64,000 nt of DNA from Rehmannia glutinosa (taxonomy: Eukaryota; Streptophyta; Magnoliopsida; Lamiales; Orobanchaceae), in the NCBI GenBank assembly GCA_016081115.2, contig CM071932.1, forward strand, positions 57,486,659-57,550,658. Reading direction: 5' to 3'. Under the pieces are notes generated by a model. That model had not been told where the DNA came from, did not search any database, and was given only the letters and a program-made list of their open reading frames with translations. The first letter of the stretch is position 1. Every line of letters begins with the position of its first letter. Shown here piece after piece: positions 35,334-46,559 of this stretch. The position numbers were made by a program, and so were the translations under genes.

Positions 35334-36248
35334 TAAGGAAAATGCAGTTGTTTGAGAAATGACATGACATAGAAGGATGAGGAAACATATACAGGATGTT
35401 ATATTTGAAGAACATTGAAGTGCAAAATTTCAGTATGGAATAATCACATATTGTTTGAGAAATGGCATAACAGATAAAGGATGGTTTGATAACGTGGTAT
35501 ATTGGTCTTTTTATTCCTCAAGGGGCACACAAGCACAAGGTGATAGAGTTTACTTTAAGTTTTTAAATGTCAAATTCATGTACATTTCTTTCAGAAAATG
35601 TAGCAACCACATAACAATCTTTTGCTCAATGTGATATTATATATATGGATTCCATCTTTTGGAGTTTGGTATGTTTATTACTTTTGTTTTATTTTATTTC
35701 TATATTTTATTATGAAGTATACTAATAAAGTTGAAATACATTTAAGACTAAAATAATTTTACGGTGGGAATAATATTTAAAATAAATATATAAAAATTTA
35801 CTCAACACTAATTTCATTTAATTAAATGAAAAAAATAATAAGGATCACGTGCAACGTATGTGCATCTTACTAGTACCTACAAATAGAAAAGTATAAAGTC
35901 ATGTAGTTGCAATTTGCTATCAATCTTCAAGCCCTTAACACTAGCTGCAAGACACAATATTTTTTTTAAAAAAAATCTGGCGCAATGTGATATTGCGCTT
36001 TAACAATTTGCTTTTTAAGTGATGTGGATTTGCGCTTTCTCAATAATCTGAGAAAAAAAAAAGCATCAAACTCAAGACATTGTTGTGTTTACACTTAAAA
36101 TAACAAGAGATTTAAACCCAAAGTATTTTGACAATTTTGAATTACTTTTGCAATAATTTGTCAAAAAGCCCTCGGATGGTGGCCAAATTTGGTTGTAAAA
36201 GAAGTCATAGGCGCCAACCGGAGCTTCTGCGATGATAGAAATCGATTG
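35334..36248. other. AT-rich intergenic sequence
   Basis: Resumes the ancestral locus after the ATCAG duplication. No gene, tRNA or clear transposon end was seen. Confidence 0.4.
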
Positions 36249-36592
36249 TGTTGAAATATATATTTAGTTTTCTTATTTAAGTGTAATCCTTTTATGGTTA
36301 GGATTTTAGTCCTTTTAGGTTTAGGTTTTCTATTTGCCTATATAAGGCTCTCCTTTATTTCTTTTTTAATTCACTTTTGATTTTGCATAATAAGAATACA
36401 AGTATTTTATGGCTTCTTGGTTCCGTTTTGTTTTGTTATCGCAAGTTTTGGGTTTCGATTTGGTTAGTTTTTATTTGTTTTTTGGGTTACAATTTGGAAA
36501 TCTTTTCTGTTCATCATGGTTGTTTGTAAGGATGGCTCTCTTCAGGCATTTAGCGTGCAATTGGATGGGAAAAACTATTCGTGATAGAGTTA
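36249..36592 (+). mobile_element. Copia LTR plus gag start, truncated
   Basis: The LTR at 36249-36424 is a close relative of the one at 7040-7222 (same TGTTGAAATA start and CCTATATAAGGCTCTCC box). About 90 bases on, ATG 36516 begins a short frame with AFSVQLDGKNYS, the beginning of a copia gag, which stops at TGA and is then cut at 36595 by the next element. I found no clear primer site between the LTR and gag. Confidence 0.7.
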
Positions 36593-37270
36593 TGTTGTCA
36601 CGCCCCAAACGGGACGCGACGTCGATCAACCACTTAAATAGAAATAAACCCAACAGTCATTATAAATGATACAATCATCCCAAGTGAAACAGAGTCTAAA
36701 GCAGCGGAAATAAAATAAACATAAGTACGAATTACAACTTAAAGTCTAACAAGATACAAATACATCTGACACAATAACCTGAATAAGTTTACAGGCCAAA
36801 ACTAAAACGTAAAGTACACAATATCCAACTTAAATGTCAAAGGGTCTTACGCCCTTAAATTACAGTTAAAGAGAGAAAAGAGTAGCAGAATAAACAGGAG
36901 TCCAACATCAGTAGAAGTACATGAAATAAAAACAATCATCAGTAAAAAGGTGCAAGTTCGACAGGCGGGGCGAGGGTAATCAGTCTGTGGCCGGTTCGAC
37001 ATCTTCAACATAATCCTCATCTAAAGGTTAGAAAATAGGAGGGGATGAGACATAAATCTCAGTGGATGGGGTGATCGTGTGCAAGTGTGGCGATATATAT
37101 AGTTAATGCGAGAAAAATAGTTGTATGAAAGCGCGTGAGATATGATGCAAGATTTCATACACAGTCCACAAGCGTCGTGATAAATATATTTAAGTAATAT
37201 ACCTATACATTTTAAGAAACAGTTCGTAGTCACACAGGCACTATGTGATTCAGGCAAGACAGGTAGGATT

Positions 37271-37390
37271 GCGTACGGATTTGTAGCGCCAATCCTATGC
37301 AAGACAAGTAATGGTTGCATACGGATTGGTAGCGCCAACCAATGCAATACAAGTAGCGGTAGCGTACGGATTTGTAGCGCCAACCAAACG
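37271..37390. repeat. Tandem repeat of about 47 bp, 2.5 copies
   Basis: The unit starts GCGTACGGATTTGTAGCGCCAA and is followed by 'atgcaa-acaagtagcggt'. Copies start near 37271, 37318 and 37363, inside the solo LTR. Confidence 0.85.
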
Positions 37391-38689
37391 GGTCCGATTA
37401 ACTCCAAAATCGTGTGGATCAGACAGTGATTCTTTTATTCTTCCTTGTGACTCCCTGACCAAGATGGTCCAAGACCTGTCACCTTATCGCTCCATAGGCA
37501 AAGACAAATCCACAGTAGAGCTAGCTAGGCCCGGATTGTCATAATCATGATTATACCTCAAGCACTACGACCCGCTTCCCTTGGACAAACTCCGTCCCTC
37601 AGTTGCAGGATTAGGACAATGGGGACGGAGAGTGGAATAGCAGCCGAGCTGCCCGGTTCCATCCCCGACGCATCCATTCCAATTGTGAGCTCGACACACC
37701 AAGTTGACTCTGGCAGGAATGTAATTACAAGTTCAGGTAGTCAACCAGACAGTCGAGTATTATTGATTCGGGAAGCAGTTCTGGAAAAGTTTTCGAAAAA
37801 CGCGTGTGGCAAATATGGCGTTGGTGGAATTATTTGGATGAAGATGATTATCGAGAGGATAAGCAATCTTCGATATCTTGAAAGATTAGGTGGAACATAA
37901 GTCCCATTATATATTCGAAATCGCAAGACGAGGAAGTCGCCCCGCGATCGTGTATTAATCGGTCAAGACGATCCGATAAGTCAAGGGATTTTTGAGAAAA
38001 TAAAATATTTTAATTAATTATTAAAGTCAGAGGGTCCAGGGCTGTTTCATTAAAAGAAAAATAATTTGAGTTAGGTCCTAGTTAAAAAGAAAATTTACAA
38101 TTAGCCCCATTTTGTAAAAACCAATACTTTTGGGGTTAAAAATTGAATAAATAAATGTCCCGACCTTGAAAAATTATGAGGTTAGTTCCTAAATTCTCTA
38201 AAGTATGAGTGAAAAATTAAGGAGAAAAAGAAGAAGGTGAGAAAATTGGAAATACTACACTTTACCTTGTATAGTGGATGAAATGGAACTAGTTGAAGCT
38301 TTAAAGTTGGAATTTTTGGCTCACCCTCAAAACTACTTAAGGTCAGCTCCTATTTCTTAAAAATGAAAAAGGGGTGTTAAAATTTGAAGAAAATAGGAAG
38401 AAGAAGAGAAAAGGGCTCTAGTGTCCAAATCTTACCTTGTAGTCAAAATTCTCCAAAAATTTCTCTTCAAGTCTTCTAAAGTGACCACAATGCATGCATG
38501 TCCTTATGTAGGCTCCTATGTGTACTTCCAAAAGTCAAAAATAAACTTAAGTTAAGAAGAGAAGGTGATGAGTTATAGGATATCAAGTGAATTGAACAAT
38601 AAAATTTCTTACCTTTGAGAGAGGGGGGTTCGAATTCTATGAATAAGTAGGAAGAATATTTGTGTGTTTTGTTAAGTGTTTGAAGAAAG

Positions 38690-38880
38690 AGGAGGTGTTT
38701 GATGATATGAAGAAGATGTTCTTTGAAGATGTGAAGGATGTTTGAAGATATGAAGAGTGTGTTCTTGAAGATATGAAGGAATGTTTGAAGATGTGAAGGA
38801 TGTGTTCTTGAAGATTTGAAGATGTGAAGAAATTGTTCTTGAAGGTTTGAAGATATGAAGGAATTGTAGAGAGATGGAGG
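38690..38880. repeat. Imperfect GAAGATRTGAAG tandem repeat
   Basis: Phrases such as TTTGAAGATATGAAG and GTGTTCTTGAAGAT recur about every 30-45 bases in the solo LTR beside the CACTA left end. The open frames crossing it are low-complexity artefacts. Confidence 0.75.
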
Positions 38881-38929
38881 AGATTGTTTAGAGAGAAGGA
38901 AGAGGATTCACTACTACAAAAAAGCTGAT

Positions 38930-39310
38930 AGACACCGGTTTTAAACCGGTGTCTATTAATAAACCAACCGGTGTTAAAGCCACTGGTGTTAAAAGTCTGG
39001 ACCTTTTGACACCGGTTTAAAACCGGTGTCGTTTCCTTCAACGACACCGGTTTTAAACCGGTGTCTATTAGTAAAAATAACCGGTGTTAAAGCCACTGGT
39101 GTTAAAAGTCTGAACTTTTTGACACCGGTTTTAAACCGGTGTCTTTTTCTTCAACGACACTGGTTTTAAACCGGTGTCGTAGAGATAAAATATCCGCTTT
39201 CTAAGGCCCTGATGTTAAAAGTTTTTGTATTTTACACCGGTTTAAAACCGCTGTCTTTGAAGGAATACACATTGGTTTTACACACCGGTTTTAAACTGGT
39301 GTCTTTTGTA
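38930..39310. repeat. Left subterminal palindromes of the CACTA element
   Basis: At least seven copies of GACACCGGTTTTAAACCGGT or half-sites, many as perfect inverted repeats. The right end has about six degenerate counterparts (42085-42390). Confidence 0.85.
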
Positions 39311-40710
39311 TGAAATAAAATTTGTAAGCTCTCGATATTATACAAATTAAAGCAGCAAAAATTCTATATTAATAAGCAATTCATTATGAAATCCAATTCC
39401 ACCAATCAACAAAAAATGAATTAATACTAAAATCACAAAGATCCATAATCCAACAAAAAAGTACTTGTCGCGAAGTTTCCTTTTGATAATGAATTGTGAA
39501 TATATGCACCAGCCCAAAATTCACTTCGTGTGCGTGTGTGTGTGCGTGCACTCGCACATCTGCATGCGGTATATATGTATGCGACAATGCGTGCAGGGTT
39601 TATGTATGCCAGTACATCTAGGAGTGTACATGAACAAATTCAATAATTTAAGATTTGGATCAATTTGAAACTGCAGATACTCTCTTCGGGTAAAGTCTGA
39701 TTTGGCTTGAAAGATGGCATAAAATTTAAAGTATGGGATATAGGAATTGTTTCTTCACATTGATCATTTTTTTCCTTTTAACAGTTGGATTTTCACATTC
39801 TAGAACAACCCCTAGTAATTCTAGCCACTTTCTTTCTTGAATCATATTACTTACTAATTCTATGACATGAGAAAATAGCAAAAATTCAACATTCAATTTG
39901 AAAAAAAAAAATTGATTCTATGAACAGACAATATGAATCCAAGTAAAGATTATGATCAGCATAGCAGGGGCCAAGATCTTGAAAGAAGTATGCCACCTTC
40001 AGGTGATTCAAACAACTCTTTTTATATCTAGATTACTTATAACATATGCATGGACAAAGGATCTATTTTAATTTCGGCATTCACCTTTTATATAACTTAG
40101 AGTGATAAATGTAAATCAAGCAAAATGAGAACTAATTCTACGAGCTTAAAATAAATATTAATAAAATTTCTTCATTTGATAATACCTCAGGTTGACTAAA
40201 GTAGTCACCAACCATATGCATGGTGTTGATTGTTATATTACATATAACAATCAAAAAGGGTAGCAAAATCATACTTACAAAGCAAAATTATTATTTGTGG
40301 AAGTTGAAAATATAAAAGACCTTCCGGGATTGGATGAGCTGACTTCCATTTCTTCATTGTCATACAAATAAATGAAAGAAAATGAAACCAATAAGAATCG
40401 CATATTGACAACTTGAAACAAATACACTCACATGCATTCATTCAAGAAGCACAAGATCCTAGAAAGAATCATAGCAGAGACAATTATTTCACACTTGTAC
40501 TATCAAAATCATCAAATACACTCACATGTCCCTGTTATATCATTCAAATTGAATATTGAAAACAACATGAGCGATAAAAAGCGATTAAGCAAAGAGGCAA
40601 CTATCCAAAACACGGTATATACCGGAAATTAAAATCATAGCATTTGAAAGGACAATACACTTGCCTGCGTATAAGACATAAAAACAAATGAAACAATATG
40701 AGTATACCTC

Positions 40711-40768
40711 GACTTCCATAACCATCTGATCAACATAACCTCTGAGCTTAGTGATAATATAACCCTGT
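40711..40768 (-). pseudogene. Possible captured exon inside the CACTA element
   Basis: On the minus strand, a TTTTTCACAG acceptor-like string is followed by an open 57-base segment (GYIITKLRGYVDQMV...) and then a GTATAC donor-like string. Size and borders suit an internal exon, but I do not recognise the protein. Confidence 0.3.
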
Positions 40769-41264
40769 GAAAAAGAAAAACACCATGAGAATCAGAAAAG
40801 AAACAACTTTTTGTTCAAATCAATATTGGCTATTTTTCATGTATGGAGCTTGATCATTTCACCTTCAAACAAATGACACAAACATAATGAACCGAGCACC
40901 AATACTCGAAATCATCGCTAAATCTAGAGAAACTGGTGCGCAAACTCTAATTGCTCTGAGTCAACTCAATCCGAGTTCAGATTCAGCATTTTCAGATTGA
41001 TTCATAGAGTCCACAAGAGAAATTAAATATTGTTGGCACAAATCTCCAACAAAACAAAGGAAACAAGGGAAAGGAAAAAGGAGCAAGACTTCTCTACTAT
41101 TTCCATAAACTTATCTGATGAAAAGCAAAACTCAAGAAAATGTACAGCCCGGAGTTCCTATTCAGAAAACCAAACCAAATGAGAAAAAAAATGCTCACCT
41201 GAGAAAGAATAATCTAAAATATACTGAATCGTGGGCTAAATAAGAAGTAGAAAAAAATAACAAC

Positions 41265-41394
41265 CTGGTATGCACAATGGAGCCCATTTTTGTAGGTTCC
41301 AACTATTTTAGACTCTGTTTGCAACATAAGTCTGGTTTTAACCATATCAATAGGTGCAGTCATGATGGTACTCACTGTGCCTGCTATGGGACAT
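41265..41394 (-). pseudogene. Captured exon of a mitochondrial carrier protein
   Basis: The minus strand, from an AG acceptor at 41396-41395 to a CAG/GTT donor at 41265, encodes CPIAGTVSTIMTAPIDMVKTR and NGLHCAYQ. PIDMVKTRLM matches the mitochondrial-carrier signature P-x-[DE]-x-x-[KR]-x-[KR], and the following text suits a UCP/dicarboxylate-type carrier repeat. Only one exon (about 43 codons) is seen, inside a CACTA element, so this is a transduplicated fragment, not a working carrier. Confidence 0.7.
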
Positions 41395-41459
41395 CTTTGT
41401 TTTGGAATCAAATCAAATTAATAACAATGCAAAATTTAAATTATACCTACAGTAAACGA

Positions 41460-42050
41460 CAATCCGACTATGTGTTCTGGCAATCCGTCGAACAACTACA
41501 GTGCGAACTCGAGGATCCACGCGGTGGCGCACTATTCGTTCTGCCACCTCCGCCAACGCATTCATCTGCTACACCTCCTTCTGCAACTCAGAAACCCTAA
41601 GCACCACCGGCTTATTCGCCTCCACCTCCGCCACATGCTCCTCCTTAGCCCACCTTGACCTTCTTTTTCGCAAGCTCGCATTAGCCTCTCCGCCACAATG
41701 ACCTCCTTCGATTCTCGTACACCATAACATCAACCCTCACCTTAATCTCTCTTTCCCTTCTCCCGGTATTTGTGTGGATATAATCTTCGTCTCGCGTCAA
41801 TTTTCGCCGCCATTGAAATCAGTGATTCGTCCTCTGAGAAATGGGAAATTATCAAAAAAATGCCGGTTGAAATCGCAGTGAGGCTAGCAGTGCCGAGAAG
41901 CGGGAAACTTGCGGTAGTTGGCGGCTCGTGCGACGGAGATGAGTGTATTTAGGAGCTTGGGGAAGATGATGATGTTTGGAGTTTGAATGTGCAACGAGAT
42001 GGACCTTGAGTTTGAAGCCCGAGTTCACTAGCTAGGGTTTGGAAATAATT
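41460..42050 (-). pseudogene. Captured 5' end of an unidentified gene inside the CACTA element
   Basis: The minus strand shows a CCAAACCCTAGC-type leader from about 42050, then ATG at 41813 with MAAKIDARRRLYPHKYR, ending at a possible AAG/GTGAGG donor at 41741. Further on (about 41690-41460) a frame of GC-rich codons reads AKEEHVAEVEANKP and ALAEVAERIVRHRVD, interrupted by a stop. Base composition is strikingly richer in GC than the surroundings, as expected of plant exons. The family is not recognised. It may be the 5' part of the same donor as the carrier exon, or a second donor. Confidence 0.4.
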
Positions 42051-43239
42051 AGCTTAAAGACTCTTTTCACTATAAAGAAAAATAAAGACACCGATTTTAG
42101 AATAGGTGTAAAAAATCTGGTTTCAAAAATTATAGACACAGGTTCTATAACCGGTGTCGAAAGATCCGATGTCTAATCTAAAATAATTTATATAAATATA
42201 CACCAGTTTTGAAATCCGATGCAAAAACCGGTGTCTATTTGGGATTTTGTTTTACAATAGACACCGATTCTAGGAAACCGGTGTTGTTTATCAAACGACA
42301 GCACTAATAAGACACCAGTTTCTTACAAAACCGGTGTTAAAAAGGAAAAAACACCAGTAAAGTCATAAAACCGGTGTCTTTTTGGTGGTGTCTATCTGCA
42401 GTTTTCTTGTAGTGATTAGTTTGAAGATTAAAATGAGTTGGTGAAATGAACAAAATTTTGTTCATTTTTGGCCAATATGGTCGTCCACTTTGGTGAGAGG
42501 GAGGGAGAATTTTTGTTCAATTTTTGTGTCTTGTAATTTGCCTCTTGCATGGATACAAAAGGGAAGCCAAAGGTATGGGCAAAGGATGGGTAAGGAAGGA
42601 ATGTTGGGTGAGTGGGAATAAGTTGGGGAAATTAATATTAAAGAATTGATGTATAAGATAATGCGTATAATGTTTGAATAAATGGTGTAATTATACACAA
42701 GATGACTAACATAAGGTGTATATGTACAAGAGTTGGAAGATATTTCTACACCAAATTGATCATCATTGCCGTCCACTTAAGGGGTAATTGTGGTATTTCC
42801 ATTTTGTTTTTGTCCCAAATTTGATTATAATAGATGAATAATATCAATCTCCAAAATAATTAGTGATTTCCTTGATCACTTATAAGTCTCATGATCACTT
42901 ATTCTAAATCAAATTCTTAATTCTATAAGGTAAAAGTCTCTAAAATAAATAGTCTCTTAAAATTCTAAGGTGACTAATAAATACACAAATAGTAATAATG
43001 ATCAATCAAGTGATCATTAATGTGAAATAGAATTAATAAATGATTATGATCACAAGTAATAAATGAAAAAAAGGAAATTAAATGCAAAAATATATTTATT
43101 ATTAATATTTACCCGTCAAAGTGACACGGTAAAATAGTCGATAAAATACATAGACGATAAAAGGATCAATTACACGCTCGGAAAATCTGGGGCTTCACAG
43201 TATATATCGAAAAACATATAAGTATACAATAATCCATCC

Positions 43240-43676
43240 ATATCAGCATCGTATTCTTCACCAATCCTCCATCTACAACAACAGCTACACCACTCCATAA
43301 ACGAGAAACAAAAGTCAATAGTCTCTTTATTAACAAGACGACCATAGCCGCCTCCACCACCACCTTCACGGCGAGGTCCACGGAATCCACCACCGCCACC
43401 ACCTCAGCCATTTCCACGGGATTGAGCCTCGTTGACAGTGATGCTGCGGCCATCAAGCTCCTAGCCGTTCTTCGCATCGATCGCCTCCCTCATGGACTGC
43501 TCATCCTTAAAGGTCACAAATCCGAAACCCCTGGATCTTCCAGTCTCGCGATCATTAATAATCTTCAATTCGATGACTTCGCCGTACTGTGAAAAGGCCT
43601 GTTCGAGGGACTAATCGGTGGTGACCCAACCCAATCCACCTACGAAACATCTAAATTCAACATCTGCGGCAACCAT
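43240..43676 (-). pseudogene. Glycine-rich RNA-binding protein copy (GRP7/GRP8-like), intronless, three stops
   Basis: Starting at ATG 43676 the minus strand encodes an RRM with RNP2-like CFVGGL and RNP1 RGFGFVTF, then the DGRSITVNEAQSRG linker and a Gly-rich tail (GGGGGGFRGPRREGGG). This is the layout of plant GR-RBPs, nuclear RNA chaperones involved in cold and clock responses. There are in-frame stops at 43613-43611 (TAG), 43463-43461 (TAG) and 43406-43404 (TGA); the first two fall where the family has Gln (CAG) and the third fits a CGA. The Gly tail is short and runs into 3' UTR-like sequence, cut at 43199 by the solo LTR. No intron splits the RRM, so this is either a retrocopy or a transposon-carried copy; no poly(A) trace remains. 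Confidence 0.85.
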
Positions 43677-43849
43677 TGTATAAACTAATTAGAGAAGAAG
43701 GGGGTGAAACACCAAGAAACCCGCCTCCAAAAGAAAGATACATAAGAACTGATTTGGGGGACCATATAATTGGGGGTGAAAACTAAAATAACTAATCTGC
43801 CCTTATTTGATTTAAAAAAAATTAAAAAGGCCATTAAATTGGGTAAATC

Positions 43850-43935
43850 TCAACCATCTAAAATTACAGATTTATGGACAGGATTAGTCTACACTGTCTC
43901 ACTCTAATTATGTGGTCTCATTTGATCCAATCACT
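43850..43935. mobile_element. Right-hand MULE-type end beside the RNA-binding pseudogene
   Basis: TAGTCTACACTGTCTCACTC...GTGGTCTCATTTGATCC is the inverted form of the GATCAAATGAGACCA end of the Kaonashi MULE and is followed by (TA)n. The matching left end was not found; it may have been lost with the sequence replaced by the solo LTR. If paired once, the pseudogene would have been its cargo. Confidence 0.45.
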
Positions 43936-44069
43936 ATATATATATATATGATAATAAAAGATATATATGTTATATTTGCATAAAAAAATTCACATCAATA
44001 TTCATGGTTAATTATTTCAAAATACATTACCTTAATCCTAATCAAGATGTATACTCCACAATTTTAAAT

Positions 44070-44077
<8 letters not shown>

Positions 44078-44110
<33 letters not shown>
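44078..44110. repeat. (TA)n microsatellite
   Basis: An AT/TA run directly left of the MULE-type end at 44112. Confidence 0.9.
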
Positions 44111-44111
<1 letters not shown>

Positions 44112-44112
<1 letters not shown>

Positions 44113-45066
44113 TTGGATCAAATGAGGTAGTGGTCTCTGTGTAAGACAGTGTGAACTAATTCCAACCATATATTTGTCAAAATCAATGAATGAGATTATT
44201 TCGAATTTTTAATTATTTAATTCCCTTCATTAATGGTATTTTAGAACTTTCATTATTTGACAGTTTTTTTAGAAACCTGACTGTTCACTTTCTTGATTTT
44301 AAGGGATTGGATATCTAATATGGATATCCCCCTATTCAGTTATTTTATATATTCATCATATTGATTCTAAATATGTAATTTGTTTTCTTTACGTATGCTC
44401 CAAAACGAACATAATCATGCAGTAAATTTTCCACAATATAAGCAATATATGTATTTGAATATGAAATTTATTCCAACCAAGTATGCATTATATCGAACAT
44501 CATTCAATAACTAACTATGCATTGTGTTACATTTATATATGCATCAAACAACAAATATTTATGCATCAAACAATACCTAACTACGAATTGTCTCATAATT
44601 ATATATGCATCAAACATCAATTAACTTAACATTATCTCATTATTATCTATGCACCAAATAAAATATAAATATGTAGTATATTATAACCATGTATACATTA
44701 AACTACAACTAACTGTGCAATATATTTATTCCAAATATGCATTGGTCACAATAATTATGTTATGTGTTAATGGTGGGTTTATGGGAGAGATATTGGATTG
44801 TGGGATTTGATGACGATTTTCGTGGGATTGATATATGTATGGAACATAACTGATATTATTTGATTTTATTTCTATTTTTATGTACCCGTATTTAATGGTA
44901 AGGAGGTTTCAATTTATTGTGATTTTATAGTGTTACCCTTTTTGTGATTAAATTAAATATTTAATCTAATTTTATTCATTCTAATCTTAACCATCAATTA
45001 TTTAATGGGAACAGTTGTGATTAGTCCTTACGGTCTCACGGTAAAAGGCTGTCTCACGAGATCCTA
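44112..45066. mobile_element. Probable small MULE-type element without a gene
   Basis: The left end GGATCAAATGAGGTAGTGGT (after a (TA)n run) and an inverted right end near 45020-45066 (GGATCTCGTGAGACAGCC on the minus strand) are imperfect inverted repeats of the same family. The interior repeats 'tatgcatcaaac' phrases and has no open frame of note. Confidence 0.4.
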
Positions 45067-45179
45067 TCACAAAGACTAACACAATAGTCTGTCTATTCAA
45101 ATTGAGTAATGGTCATGGGCTTGTGTAGTTCACACCAAAATTTATTGATTAATCATTTGGATTGGTAGGACAAAACTAC

Positions 45180-45187
<8 letters not shown>

Positions 45188-45256
<69 letters not shown>
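45188..45256. repeat. (TA)n followed by (GATA)n microsatellites
   Basis: A TA run to about 45212, a CACACATA spacer, then about eight GATA units (45221-45254). Confidence 0.95.
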
Positions 45257-45257
<1 letters not shown>

Positions 45258-45547
45258 TATATACATACATAGGGGAAGGGTTATATGAGACTAATGCCTT
45301 AGATAATTACGTAAAACCAAATCTGACCACAAATCAACAAATTTCAATGACTAATATTAAATATGCATAAAATATATAAAAATACCTAATTAAATTGATA
45401 GAGGGGGTATATTAATTAGTCCAAACCAATCGATCATATCCCATGAAATTAGGGCGGTATATCTTAGCATCTAAAACTACACCAAAATTAAGTAATATTT
45501 GTCTGAGATTCTCTAATCTTATTCCAAGAAAAACTGCAAAAAAAAAA

Positions 45548-45549
<2 letters not shown>

Positions 45550-45592
<43 letters not shown>
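45550..45592. repeat. (GA)n microsatellite
   Basis: About 21 GA units. The Ser/Leu- and Arg/Glu-repeat open frames across it are artefacts. Confidence 0.95.
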
Positions 45593-45596
<4 letters not shown>

Positions 45597-45654
45597 GAAA
45601 CATCATGTCCTATAAATATGGATACAAAATACTGAACTACATAAGATATACACT

Positions 45655-46150
45655 GTCTAAGCAACATATTTGTCATCAATAAGCAACACGGTTGCATAAA
45701 AAAGCAACAAAAATACATATACATAGAAGACAGATGACCTATTTAAATCAACACATTTGCACCCATCTTAGCAACATTGTCTACTTAAATGAGCAACACA
45801 GTACACATAAAAAAGCAACATACTTACTAGCAATATTGTCTGCCTAAATAAGAACATATTTGTCCTTGATAAGCAACATAGTTGACATAGATAAGCAATA
45901 GAATCACACATATTAAAAAGACAAATGGAAGGGAATAGTTGATGATTGCAACATTGTTTACCTAAATAAGCAACATATTTGACCTCAATAAGCAACATAT
46001 TTCGCACAACGGAATGCACCAATATTAATTACAAGTTTGACTATGAAAGGAAAGAGAGAATATCAGAGATACGGTTTCAAACATATCCAAAATAGCAACA
46101 TATTTGTCTTCAATAAGCAACATATTTTTCTTCAATAAGCAGCATATTTC
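45655..46150. repeat. Degenerate AAGCAACATATTTG short repeat
   Basis: About 18 imperfect copies of 'aataagcaacatatttgtc' spaced about 20-30 bases apart. No gene is present. It resembles the short AT-rich repeats inside the MULE-type elements of this window, so it may be the interior of another such element. Confidence 0.7.
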
Positions 46151-46559
46151 TCACAGCGGATAAGGTCAGAGATACAGTTTCAAACAATTCCCAAAAATCC
46201 CAGAATGTGAATGGACACTACCAAAAATAACTCCAATATTTTACTGATATTCAAACAAAATTACCTACTTATCCTTAACAACCACTAATTAAATATAAAC
46301 TAAAATAAAAATTAATTAAAGCAGCATCGTTAAAAAAAAAGATCAACGCTCCAGAGTAGTCCACGGTAAGTTAAAATAAGTGTTATACATTCATGAAATA
46401 AAATAACTAGTGAAATATATTCGCGGAATTATATTTATGATATAAAGTCATTCATGAAAGTATATTTGATTTAACTCGTGACATAAAATAATTTTTGAAA
46501 TTACTAATTGATATATTATATTTCATGAATAAAATAAATATTAATTTATTTTGACAAAA

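Larger units (their letters stand above)
38909..42414. mobile_element. CACTA (En/Spm) element, 3.5 kb, non-autonomous, gene-carrying
   Basis: The ends are CACTACTACAAAAAAGCTGA on the left and, inverted, CACTACAAGAAAACTGCAGA on the right; both continue TAGACACC. The 3-base duplication ATT flanks it (38906-38908 and 42415-42417). Both subterminal regions (38930-39310 and 42085-42390) are packed with ACACCGGTTTTAAACCGGTG-type palindromes, the usual sites for CACTA transposase binding. No TNPA/TNPD-like transposase gene is present. The interior instead holds host-gene fragments on the minus strand. Confidence 0.9.
36596..43199 (-). mobile_element. Second gypsy-type solo LTR, split by a CACTA element
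   Basis: The left end is TGTCACGCCCC (36596) and the right end is GGGGCTTCACA (43199), i.e. TG...CA with complementary C/G-rich tips, read on the minus strand as TGTGAAGCCCC...GGGGCGTGACA. Removing the CACTA insert (38909-42414) leaves about 3.1 kb, near the size of the solo LTR at 10689. Flanks differ (TATGT left, GTATA right), so there is no target duplication; recombination between two copies may have joined unlike flanks. No gag or pol is present. Confidence 0.6.

Noticed and set aside
43166..43477. 103-codon minus-strand frame rich in Val/Ala
   Set aside because: It is in the wrong frame across the Gly-rich tail of the RNA-binding pseudogene; the correct frame gives the RRM and Gly tail.
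45655..46150. CRISPR-like spacing of AAGCAACATATTTG repeats
   Set aside because: Repeats are degenerate, short and irregularly spaced, in a plant genome with no cas genes; they are ordinary AT-rich tandem repeats.
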